Shown: one piece after another, positions 1 to 10,029 of the stretch
Layout: every line of letters begins with the position of its first letter
How positions within the stretch are numbered: the stretch's first letter is position 1
From: Sclerurus mexicanus
Taxonomy: Eukaryota; Chordata; Aves; Passeriformes; Furnariidae
Assembly: GCA_013396755.1 (NCBI GenBank)
Contig: VWZF01007822.1
Coordinates: 456,132-520,131 of the forward strand
DNA: 64,000 bases
Direction: 5' to 3'
Program-made: the position numbers and the translations under genes
The notes under the pieces: generated by a model
Seen by the model: the letters and a program-made list of their open reading frames with translations, nothing else
Told to the model about the DNA's origin: nothing
Database searches by the model: none

Positions 1-83
1 TCTTTTCTTTCTTTTCTTTTCTTTTCTCACTTCTCTTTTTTCTTTTCTTTCTCACTTCTCTCTCTCTCTCTCTCGTCCTCTCC
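1..83. repeat. Pyrimidine-rich (TTTTC)n/(CT)n simple repeat
   Basis: The window opens inside a polypyrimidine tract. It is mostly TTTTC units, interrupted twice by CTCACTTCTC, and passes into a run of CT dinucleotides near 58-74. The left end is cut by the window, so the full length is unknown. Such tracts are common in vertebrate introns and intergenic DNA, and nothing indicates a function. Confidence 0.9.
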
Positions 84-1170
84 TTCTTCCTGCTGTGCAC
101 ATGGTGCACATATGAATTCTGTCTTGGTTTTTTTTGAGCAAAGCTGCTTATACCCTCTGGTTACTTCAGTGATAAGGTTCAGCTGGCCTGACATATGACT
201 TTCCTACTTGTTTTCTTTCCTATCATATTCCTCTCAAAATTTACTGTTCAGTGTGAGCCAGATAGGGGAATGTGGCAAAGTACTCATAGCAAACTTCTTC
301 ATAGTTATTGGAGAGAAATGAGTTTCAGTAGGGGTAATTACTTGCCCTGTCTTGGGGGACTAATTTTATCCACTGTGTATAAAGGGAACCAATTGCTATA
401 CTGGACACAAGTATGTGAGAAAGTTAGCTAAGTCACAGTAGGTCAGTCCACTTCTGCTTTTTTTCATTCCTTCCACTAATATTCCAGCCCGGATGAAAGC
501 ATTGTTTTGTTTCTCTTGAGCTGGAAATCAAGTGAGTGGGGAAGAGAGAGAGGGCCACTTCAATGTCAGACCTACAGTAGTGTTTAGCAGTGGTAAAGGT
601 GATGGTAGGAATGTGCAACTTTGCTTTTCAGTCCTTGCACAGTCAACAGGTTGCTTTCTTCTTCCTTCTTGCAGTCTTTTCCTTCTCAGCACATCCTATC
701 ATTTTATTTATATGGGAAATGTGACTGGAAATGCCAGCTCAAAAATATGCACAAAAATCTGCTGCGTCTTTGTGTCTATGCTGGCTGCCTGTGACATCTC
801 ACTCATTGCCCTTGTAGCTCACTGCTGTTTTTTCTTGCAGTCATGCTAACTGAATTTACATGCTGCAGTGTTTCCGAGACCACTGCTGTCCTTCACTTGC
901 CCCAGTGGCACTACTTATAGCAGGAGGAAATGGAAATGTTACAGCTGTCATAGCTGCCCTTGCTGCCTGGTCTTTGGAAAGGGAACTGCATTAGGCACTA
1001 ATTATTCTTATTTCCTCTCCTTATTCTATCCTTCCGTTTCTCTCCCTATGACCTTTTTAAATGTTAGGGAACTCTGATGTCAGTCCATCCCTCACCTCCA
1101 CCTGTCCGTGTCTGGAAATAGACACAAAAAAATCACAGATGTTTTGTGTAGCAAGAGACCAAGTATATAT
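84..1170. other. Unique sequence, no gene seen
   Basis: All frames are broken by stops within about 100 codons, and no reading frame resembles a known protein. No repeat family was recognised. The stretch is AT-rich with scattered polypyrimidine runs. I see nothing to annotate. Confidence 0.6.
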
Positions 1171-1245
1171 CATAGAATTATAGCATCTACTGAGTTGAAA
1201 GGGACCCACAAGTATCACTGATGTCCAATTCCTGACACAGACTCT
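1171..1245 (-). mobile_element. CR1 LINE 3' tail, short and decayed
   Basis: This is the extreme 3' end of a CR1 retrotransposon read on the minus strand. On the plus strand it starts with CATAGAATTATAG, the decayed 8-bp terminal repeat. It continues with TGAGTTGAAAGGGACCCACA, which matches the conserved block after the tail (compare GAGTTGGAAGGGACCCATGA in the better copy at 52442). Similarity fades after about 75 bp, so the copy is severely 5'-truncated, as is usual for CR1. It has no coding potential. Confidence 0.8.
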
Positions 1246-3327
1246 ATCCCTTCATTGCTGTGCTGCCCAGAGGGCACAAGAAGCCTGGAAGAATTCAGCA
1301 ATGCCCTGACTGCACAGTAGTAATATACACCACTATATGCCCTTATACTCCCTAACTTCTGCACTCTTTGAAATTTAGAACATAGAATTGCTATTATTTA
1401 TTTCATGCCTTTTAGGAACTAGAGGTCAAGATTATGTCTAGCTTTGTAATCCTTTATGGAAAGGTACAATTAGCAAAGCTCTGTACCATGGCTCAGAAAT
1501 ATCAGTTTCTGCTACTGGTTTACTAATGACCCCTAAGGCTACCTATACTGAAAGATTAGAAAGACTGGTGTTAGACATGTGCATGGAAGTGTCTGCCCAG
1601 CAGAGCACATACAGCACAGTCATTGCTCATGGCACCTGATCTCCTTAAACTCATCTGAACCTCTTCCTCCTGTCTTGTTGATAAGGAAACTGAATGGCAA
1701 CTAAACATGGCTAGAGAGTGGGAAGGTTTCTTACCTATTCACAGGTGTGAATCTGCAACAGCAGCTCTCTGATAAGAGCCACCGAAGCAGAAGAACACGT
1801 TCGTACTAATATGGAGTTTGAACAGCCTATTAAAGGCAATGGGTAATATGCCAAAGCTGAAATGGGCCTGGATTTGATGACCTGCAGGGAGATTTCTTCT
1901 GGTTTTAAGACTCAGTGAATGATAAAGTCTTTGCATAAATTTACAGGGAGATTTTTATAGTAAAGGGGGAAAAGGAGCATGAAAGTGCAGACTGTAAAAT
2001 GTTGTCAGGGATAAGCTGCCACTGATGTTGTCTGTGGAAGGGAAAAGCTGGTAGCAACCAAAAGCATGTAAAAACAAGGCAAGTGGGAGGGTGTCTGATA
2101 TATTGAACTCACTCTCTACTTTATGAATAGTCAGTGCTTTGCTGTCTCCACCTCCTTTCCTTTGCACATAGGACTTGCATGCTAGACAGTGAGTAGCATG
2201 CAACCCCTTAACATTCATCTCTTGACCATTGATTTCCCAGTTTTGTCTTTTAAGACTGTTTTTCCTTTTCTGCTAGAGAAAAAACAAAGTCTAGGCAAGG
2301 ACAAGGTAAACAATAATGCACTGTGAGAGAGATATGTTCAGTGACTTGAACATAGTGACTGGCTCTAAATTAGTCATGCGCTTTCAGGAGGAAGAACTCA
2401 GTCTCCCTGGACAGCTCAATGTCTGCCTACTTCATACGGAGAACAGGAGAGTGCAATGGTTGACTGACTGAGAGAAAGAAAAGAGGATAATAAGGAAAAT
2501 ATGTCCTTATACAAATCAGTGATATTATCATTTAAATATTGCATACAGGTTTGACCTACTGATCTCATTAACAAAAGGACACAAAGTACAGCAAAAGGCC
2601 AAAATGCCTTACCAGGGGCATGAGGAAAAAAAGAAAGAAGATGAACACTTCATCTTGTGTTCAGAAACAGAAAAATACAGAATTCTTGAAGCAATTGAAA
2701 TGAGCAACAGAAACTATTTCATAGAGATGTTTCCCCTCCATTCCTCAGGCTGGCCAAAAATCAATTAAAGCTGGTCTCTAAAGCAGTATCCAGCCACTCC
2801 CTTTACAGGTGGCGAAAATGCAGCAATTGACTGTCCATGCACACATCTCCATGTTCTCTCCTTGCTGTTGGAGCAAAGGGCTCAATGACCTTGGTAGTAT
2901 CACCACTACCTCAAGTGTCTACTGTCACTATGAGGACAAGGACAGAGACAGAGATGAATACAGAGGACTGAGGAGACCTGTACTGAGTTGTAGATGATGA
3001 TACAGACCAAGGGCAATTCATTCACTGTGACTCCTCTCCTTGGCAGGATTACAGAAACAGTGGTAGCTGCTGGGGTGCAAATGTGTACCCTCTGCACTTA
3101 GATGCTGGTAGGTGGTGGTTAAATTGCTTTAGTCACAAAGCTCTTACAAATTACCGGGACTAAGGAGTCCTCGGGGTCCTAGTACCTCTGCTGTGGATCC
3201 TCACTGAGATTTTCTGCAAATGTGAAGTTTTTCCCCAGTGCAAAATTGTTTCCCTGACAAAGAATAACAGGGTTCAAAACCAAATATCCCCTGCAAAAAA
3301 ACCCACCAGCTTTTTGTGATGGTAATG

Positions 3328-3348
3328 ATTATTATTATTATTATTATT
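3328..3348. repeat. (ATT)7 microsatellite
   Basis: This is a pure trinucleotide run, seen directly. ATT runs often sit at the 3' end of amniote MIR-like SINEs, but the flanking 150 bp shows no convincing SINE body here. Confidence 0.9.
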
Positions 3349-5765
3349 GAATTAGAAATAGAAAAATTATAAAGCTCCCAGCGTGCCTGTAGCTGGTGAA
3401 TTGGGAAAAGGGAGGGACAATGTCTTGTAGCTGCTATTGCTCTGTGAACTTGGAGGTGTCCCTCGTGCCAGGTGGCAACATATCAGCAGAGAGTGACTGA
3501 AGGTGGGAGCATATTTATTTTCTTAAATCCTGGCATCTGTCCCTGCATCCTTCCCTCAGCTGAGGGAGTAGTCATGGAAACAGCCAAGGACAGCCCTGTT
3601 CCAATAGCAAAGGTTTGGTCCCTTCTGTGGGGCAAAGAGAGACACTGAGAGTGGAAAAATGCTGTCTGGGGTGACAAGGTCATGCTCAAATACATTTAGC
3701 AAGTGTCATCAAACCTTTAATTTCAGACAAAACTGAAAGGGACAGGAGAATCCTAGGTTTAGTGCCTCCTCTAAAGGACACCTGAGGCGATTTTGCTGGT
3801 TTTGCTTTATGTGAGAAAATGTTCAAAATTGCTGTTGCAATCTATCACGTCAATAACTCCCAGACAAAAGGTGCCTAATAACATTGACACAACAGCCTAT
3901 AATGGCTGGGTGGGAACCTTTACATTTATTATTATATGAATGACCCATAGACTATGGAAAATTTTCTTTCTTTCCACAGAAATCTTTACTATTCTTTTAA
4001 GTATCATGAAAAGGAAATGAAATGAGAAGAGAGAAGCCATATTCAACATGCTAAGAAGTAAAAGACATTTGAACCACTTTCTATTCAGTCCCAGTTCACA
4101 TTCTTAATAGGAACAATTAAAGAAATATGCAAAGTGTCTGAGCATATATATCTGGCACAGATAGCACTGCTTTCTCTGTTATATCTTTTAAAATGAGGTG
4201 AGTAAAAGATGGGAGTGAGGTACATATCTTTGACCTTGACTTTGCTAATATAAACACACAGCAGAGTGTATGTATTGTATATTTTAAAAAATCCTTGCAC
4301 AGTTTTCCCTGGGGAGTGCAGAAGGAATAGAAAGAGCTACACATGACAGATGCTAATCATGTCACACTTGTGTGCATCTTCCAGATACTATGGTGATGAG
4401 GCTGTTTAAGTCTCCAGATAGAATGAGGCATGGACATTTGTGCTGAATAGCCTGACTTTTTCCAATTTAAAGATGACCCTTCACATATTTTTCCTATAGG
4501 TTTGCTCGGTTAATATTTATAGAGGGAGGTATTAATAAACAGTACCCTTTCATAAGTAAGTATTCAGCAAGTAAAACCCACTGTCGTTTATCAGCAGGAA
4601 GGGAAGGTATAATAGATTTCAGCATTTTAAAGTCTATGCACACATAGTTTAATTTACCACTTTTCCCAGGGGCCAGCAGCTTGGATTTGTATCTCATTGC
4701 AATGAGGTCCTTGACTGTAAAACAGTTGGTTATACAAGGAAAATAGTGTATAAATGATACAAATATAAACAAATATTACAGAACAAACAGCGATTAGAGC
4801 TGAATAAGAGACATGCAAACTTTAATTCTGGCTACAGTAGCCTGGAGTAAATAATACTGGGCACTGCTAGGGCAGCTGAAGTAGCTGTGTTCAGTGCTGT
4901 TACAGAACCATTACATATTCATGCAGGTGGCCAAATATCATGAAAAATCAACAGTACTTAGTGAAGAAAACCTTCCTCACCTTTTGCTTCAGATGGCTTT
5001 TTTGAGACAGTCCAAGCGTAAGCCACCTGTACATCTGACTGGATTCTGTGGCGCAGAATCCACCAGGGCCCCTCCAGGAAGGTGACTTGTCAGTCCAATG
5101 ACAACTGTCTGGCAGTGCAACAGCAAACGTGGGGAACGTTGCTGTGCACCAGCCCTTCCACACTGCACATGCTTTGCTCTGCAGGTCCTGAAATGAGCTG
5201 AACCAGAGTGTGAACTGAAGACCTCATTCAGAGCAGAAAAAAGGTGTAATTGTTGATATTAATTTCAGGCATAATGTCCTGCCACTGCAGAAATGTTTGA
5301 TTAAAGAGAGACCACCTCTCTGTCTGAAACAGCTGGAGTTTAAACCTCTTTTGTGAAAATGGTTCAGCAATAGCAATATTAGGGGGTCAGTCTGCTCCCA
5401 TTCCCATCACCAACCTGCTCCATACCCTCACTGAACACTCACCATCCTGATACTACCTACTGTGCTTCATATATTAATGTTGACTCATAATACCAGGAGG
5501 CTGTAATTAAGGTGGCTCTCTAATCTTCCAGAAAGGAAAACTGTAAAACCAAGCAGTGAAATGAGCAGTTGAAAGTCCCAGGCCACATCTAAGAAAAGTT
5601 TGAAATTAGAAACTGGATTGGAAGTACGTGCTTTGAAGCCTTTTAACCACAACTATCTTGGCTTCCTCCTAGCCTTGACTTTCTTTCATAAAAGGAAGGA
5701 AATGCTGATCTATCTCACAGGGTAGATCACACAGAGTGTGATTTTTCAATCCTCAGATGATATGT

Positions 5766-5799
5766 GAGGAGAAAAAGAAAAAAAGAAAAAAAAAAAAGG
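5766..5799. repeat. A/G-rich low-complexity run
   Basis: This purine-only stretch is made of GA-rich and A-homopolymer pieces and ends in a run of 12 A. It is simple low-complexity DNA. Confidence 0.85.
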
Positions 5800-6112
5800 T
5801 AGGTAGGGAATGTAAGCAAGCCTAGACTTTTTTGATTAATCTGTACTAGAATGGAGTGGATTATTTTTAGATTTTCTATCACTCATCTCTAAATAGTTTT
5901 TTTAATAAGTATATAAAATTCACTTGTAGCTAATTTATAAATGGTAGTAGGTTCCAGGGCTTTCCCTTTGCTGAATTAGGCCAGGGATTACTATTTTTGT
6001 TTACTTCCTGGAAGTCATAGAACATGGTCCAAAACTCTATTTCTTCACTAATCAACATAAGGAGTTATAAAAGATTTTTCTGTTTTCTGCTTTACAATAG
6101 TCACACTTATAG

Positions 6113-6665
6113 TGTCAAGGGTTTAATTCCCAGAAACCAAGCCCCACACAGCCTCTTGTTCACTCCCCCAAACAGCGAGATGGAAGAAAGAATCAGAAGG
6201 GTAAAAGCGGAAAAACTTGTGGGTTGAGATACAGACACTTTAGCAGGTGAAGCAAAATGGGGGTGCACAAGCAAAGCAAAACAGGAAAATCATTCACCAT
6301 CTCCCATGGGCAGGCAGGTGTTCAGCCATCCCCAAGACAGCAGGGCTCCATCATACACAAACAGCATTGCTCCAATTGTCTCCCCTTTCCTTCTTCTTCC
6401 CCCAGCTTTATATGCTGACCATGATGCCACAAGGTGTGGGATACCCCTCGGGGCAGTTGAGGTCAGCTGTCCCAGCTGTGCCCTCCCCAAATCCTTGTGC
6501 ACCCCCAGCTTGTGGGGTGGGGTGAGGGACAGAAAAGACCTTGTTGCTGTGTAACCACTGCTCAGCAATAACAAAAGCATCTCTGATTCCAGCAAAAATC
6601 CAAAACACAATCCCCTACTAGCTATTGTGAAGAAAATTAACTCTACACTAGTCAAAACCAGCACA
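6113..6665 (-). mobile_element. ERVL-type solo LTR, old copy
   Basis: A 553-bp long terminal repeat lies on the minus strand. On the plus strand it opens with TGTCAAGGGTTTAATTCCC and closes with GTCAAAACCAGCACA, so it keeps the TG...CA ends of a retroviral LTR. It aligns along its length with the better-preserved LTR at 46262-46852. Shared blocks include AAGCCCCACACAGCC, CAGGTGTTCAGCCATC and ACTAGCTATTGTGAAGAAAA. The promoter TATA element, read on the minus strand, is at about 6406-6414. The poly(A) signal position, ATTAAA in the other copy, has changed here (TTTAGC on plus, 6239-6244). No clear target-site duplication flanks it (TATAG against GCAGA), and no internal viral genes are next to it. 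I infer an old solo LTR left by recombination. The family name, a class III ERVL LTR of birds resembling TguLTR5, is from memory. Confidence 0.85.
6406..6414 (-). promoter_or_regulatory. TATA element of the LTR promoter
   Basis: Inside the solo LTR the plus strand reads CTTTATATGC, which is GCATATAAAG on the minus (sense) strand. It lies at the same place in the LTR as the TATATAAAG element of the copy at 46262. Activity is unknown, and age makes it unlikely. Confidence 0.5.
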
Positions 6666-7006
6666 GCAGAAAAAGACAGAAAAATAAAATCTTGTTTATT
6701 CCAAGCTTATATCTCTGCCAATACAGGGGTAAAGGACTTGTACTTGTAGGAGAGAGGATAGCACCTCATGACCTAAAAGATCTGATGATGCTAGTAGTAA
6801 ATCCCTGTTCCCTTTAATTTTAACATTTTAGTTTAAGTAAAATATTACATCAATATAATTATTTAGCTCAAATTTAGAAGGAAAAGCTGGTTTCCATAAA
6901 GCAATTATTCTTGCTTCTTTGTGGTATAAAAGGCAGCTTTCTCTAAGCTAGGATGAACTTTAGATAGAGCCTGAGCCTAAAACAAGGGTCCTCAGCCAAT
7001 GTTATG
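6666..7006. other. Short unique spacer between LTR and repeat array
   Basis: This AT-rich sequence has no open frame of note and no recognised repeat. From about 6970 CT- and CCTAA-like words begin to appear, so the repeat array that follows may start slightly earlier than given. Confidence 0.5.
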
Positions 7007-8150
7007 ATGAAAAAGTTCTCACAGTCAAGTTCTCTTTACACCACAGTCTATCCTTGTCAAACCCTTTCCATCCCCCATCCATCTGGAGCTCTCAACTCAC
7101 CTTAGTCTGAGCCTTGGACCTGTCTCTAAGCTGGCAGCCACACTAAGACATTCTTGCCAACAAATTCTCTCTGTGCTTTACCTTTCACTCTGCCATCTCT
7201 TTTCTAGTCCCCCTATCACTGTTGCTTTATGTTTTCTTTTTATCAACCTTAACTGTACTTCTAACAACACACCTAACCAGAAATTTCTTGTAAAAGCATT
7301 CTCCTTGCAGCCTGTACTTTCCTTTGGCAGTCATGCTCTGACTCTCAAATGTAACAGTAACCTTAACTCTAACCCTGACAACAGGCTGAGTCTTACACAA
7401 AGCTTCCTAGTCAGTGCCCACACAAAAAACTTCTCACAGAAGAGTTCTCTCTGCATCCTACCCTTTATTTTGACAACTCCTTTCCAATCTCATGACAATT
7501 GAATTATTACCCCACCATTATTACCCCACAACTCAGGGTCTTCAGCTTGGTCCCTAAACCTGTGTCCAGACACACACATGCAAGTACTTTTGGCAACTTA
7601 TGAAGTATAAAAGTAAGTCAAGCCTTGGATAGGATCTTATGGTCATTGACCACATGGAAAAAGTCTCCCAGGCAAGATTTTCAGTCTTCATAGATTGCTC
7701 TTTCTTTTGTCATGTCTTTTGCCATCCCCCTTCAAGTGAAGCTCTAGGATTGTGGGTTTTTTTTTTTTCTTTCTCTCAGCCTTAACCTTAAAAATAAACC
7801 TAGCCTTCACTTGAGCTTTAAAAAGGCCCAAAAACTACAGTTGAGATTAAAAAATCCTCATGAAAAAAATTGTCCTCTTCTCCTATCATTTTACTTTGGC
7901 AGCCAACTTTTCACTCATGCTCCAATGGGACTCATGGCTCCATCTTTCTCATTCTAAATGATAATTCTAAGCCTTGCCTTAACAGTAATCCCTATGCCCA
8001 TGCTCTTTCAGGCAGTATCCATACCAAAAAATTATTGTAACCACATTGCCTTTGCTCCCCACCCTTTGCTTTGGCATCTCCTTTCCAGTTGTTTTCCTGT
8101 GATCTCTCTGTTCCTCACCCCTAAACCTTGCCCTAACCCTTCCTCAAACA
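7007..8150. repeat. Decayed tandem array with telomere-like CCTTAACCCTAACC segments
   Basis: About seven degenerate units can be lined up by eye. A central block of the form TTTGGCA-x-CTCCTTTCCAGT recurs near 7053, 7189, 7323, 7468, 7716, 7894 and 8068. The spacings are 136, 134, 145, 248, 178 and 174 bp. Most units begin with an A-rich run followed by TTCTC (near 7011, 7151, 7280, 7424, 7657, 7862 and 8025). Most end with a CCTTAA/CCCTAA-rich stretch: 7244-7279, 7361-7378, 7778-7804, 7967-7984 and 8118-8142. Units have diverged strongly, and the longer spacings imply insertions, including a run of T near 7757-7770. The array is C/T-rich on plus. I know no named family for it. It could be an ancient minisatellite, possibly seeded by interstitial telomeric DNA. 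Frames open through it (for example 7958-8410) follow from its low G content on this strand and are not genes. Confidence 0.6.
7503..7529. repeat. 14-bp tandem duplication inside the array
   Basis: ATTATTACCCCACC is followed at once by ATTATTACCCCAC. This local duplication lies within the fourth unit of the larger array. Confidence 0.75.
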
Positions 8151-9984
8151 GCAGCATCTGTACAGAAAGGGAGCACAGCTTTGATGTTCTTTTTCAGCTT
8201 TCAGTCCATGCTTTTATCCTTTCTAACTACTTATCTTCTACTTCTGAAGATAGAGAGGGGGGAAAAAACATGGTGGGGATCATGAGGAAGGGGTTGAGGG
8301 TTAATGTTCATAAGACTCTGCAAGCTACACTTTCTTTAAAGTGCAGGCTGTGCTATATATGCTTCTATCCTAAGAGCACAAGAACTGCTGGGATTTTCAT
8401 AAGCACATAAGACATCTGTAAACATCCAGAGATTATGCTTGGGTAAATCTACACCTTTGAAAACTGTCCCAATCTTACAGCACTTTGAATCATTATCATA
8501 TTAACAATTTATATAGTTCTAATAAACTGAGTAATTCCTGGGTTTCTGAATGTCCTTTCTGATTTCCATTAAAGTCAATGTCAGTTTTGTCTTTGAATTC
8601 CATGATAATGCTCAGCTATGACAGCTATTAAGTATCTCTCCCACTGTTATAGTAATGAGCAAGGATACAATAAGTGAAATCCCAGTCCTGAAGGCCCAAA
8701 ATAGAGAGAAAACACTTTGAAAAATGTCATGCGCTTCCAATTCACAGATGGAGGAAAAATCAAAGAGAGATTTATAGCATGTTTACACAGATGGGTGCAG
8801 CCAGAATCAGCTGTGGTGCAGAAGCCGTATTGCTGCATTAGTTCGTTGTGAGTGAGCTAATTAGGATTTTGACAGTCTTTCTTGGGTGCATCTAGTTGTG
8901 TCCTCTTCAAACTTTACTGCCACCAGCTGTCTGCTTTACACTTATACCAGTGATTACTGCCCCTACATCTGGCTCAGCAGATGTACTTGTGTATCAGCTG
9001 CTCCACTTCACAGTTCAGCATCTTAGCTTCAACCTCACCAAAGGCAGGCACAGACTAGATACGGAAGTGTGAACTGGATAGCCAAGATACAAGTATGTGC
9101 CTATCCATAAGTATGGGCCTTGGGACAGTGACTTCTGTTGGAGGAGTCATGGAGACAAAATAATATTTGGAGACTCCTGAAGCAGAGGATGTCTGTCAGC
9201 ACAGGGACGTTTGGGCATATGGGTCCCAGATGGAAGCTGGCTCATGTCCACAGGCTCAGAGCACAGGCAGAGGAGCTCCTGTTTGTCTGCTTCCACCACC
9301 TTCTGCACATCTAGATATGTTGTCCAAGGTGACACAGGAAGTCATGGCAGAAATCCAGCTTTAATCATCCCAGTTTCCAGAAGACCTGGAACTTCTGGGG
9401 GACCCCCCCCCAAAAAAAAACACAAACCAACAACAAAAAAAAACCCCACCACACTGAAGAGATGGATTTTCAGGAGGAGAACAGTGTCTCTAAGATCCTC
9501 TTCTCTCCCCTGTTGGCATACATATGTTCAGTGGCTCATGTATCCGTATGGTAGTGAAGCAAATCACACTGTAGTTGTACACAGCCCTGTATTTCCCCCA
9601 TCCTTTCTATTCTTGTTTTTTTTCTGCCAAGACTGAATTATAAATGGTGGCAAAGACAACAGTCTCAATGGAAAGTTCAGATGCCATAGGAACTCCTTTC
9701 TTCTATAAGTGATTTACACTTTTGCAGGGCCCATAGCGGTATTGAGCCTTCTGGACAAGGTTTGTTTCCATTTGTTGCCTCTGAAATAGTGGGATTTTGA
9801 AGTTTTATAGTTATGCTTTACAAATACATTGCCACAGCTTTGGTCAGAGGTGCCTTCCCCTCATTTTCAGTGAATGATTAATTTATCTCCTTTCCTTGCA
9901 ATCTCCCAAAGACTTGCTGCACCTCACACACCTTGATCCCCTCCCTATCCTCTCAGATGAGCCACAGCCTCAGCTTTGGCTCAC
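8151..9984. other. Unique sequence, no gene seen
   Basis: No exon or mobile element is recognised. Open frames reach about 140 codons (for example 9211-9636), but they cross a C/A homopolymer region and have no protein-like composition. A moderately GC-richer patch lies around 8930-9350. Confidence 0.5.
9397..9453. repeat. G5-A-C9-A9 homopolymers and A/C-rich tract
   Basis: Runs of G (9397-9401), C (9403-9411) and A (9412-9420) are followed by CAAA/ACAAC-rich sequence to 9453. Similar A/C-rich low-complexity tracts occur at 40779-40842 and 52189-52266, so they are a recurring feature of this genome region. Confidence 0.85.
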
Positions 9985-10029
9985 GATCCTTGTGAGTCCC
10001 TTCCAACTCAGAATATGCTGTGATTTTGT
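9985..10029 (+). mobile_element. CR1 LINE 3' tail fragment
   Basis: GATCCTTGTGAGTCCCTTCC, then AACTCAGAATATGCTGTGATTTTGT, is the last ~45 bp of a CR1 element in plus orientation. It ends in the ATTCTGTG-type terminal repeat. It matches the plus-oriented tail at 46203-46251 almost base for base. The sequence upstream no longer looks like CR1. Confidence 0.8.

Larger units (their letters stand above)
1246..6112. other. Unique AT-rich sequence with minor simple repeats
   Basis: No exon, RNA gene or intact mobile element is recognised here. Frames stay open for at most about 90 codons and have no protein-like character. The only structured pieces are an (ATT)7 microsatellite at 3328-3348 and a purine run at 5766-5799. 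Confidence 0.55.

Noticed and set aside
6290..6664. 124-codon open frame (minus) within the LTR
   Set aside because: It lies wholly inside the ERVL-type LTR. These LTRs are not known to encode proteins.
7958..8410. 150-codon open frame (plus)
   Set aside because: It begins inside the decayed tandem array. Its openness follows from C/T-rich composition.
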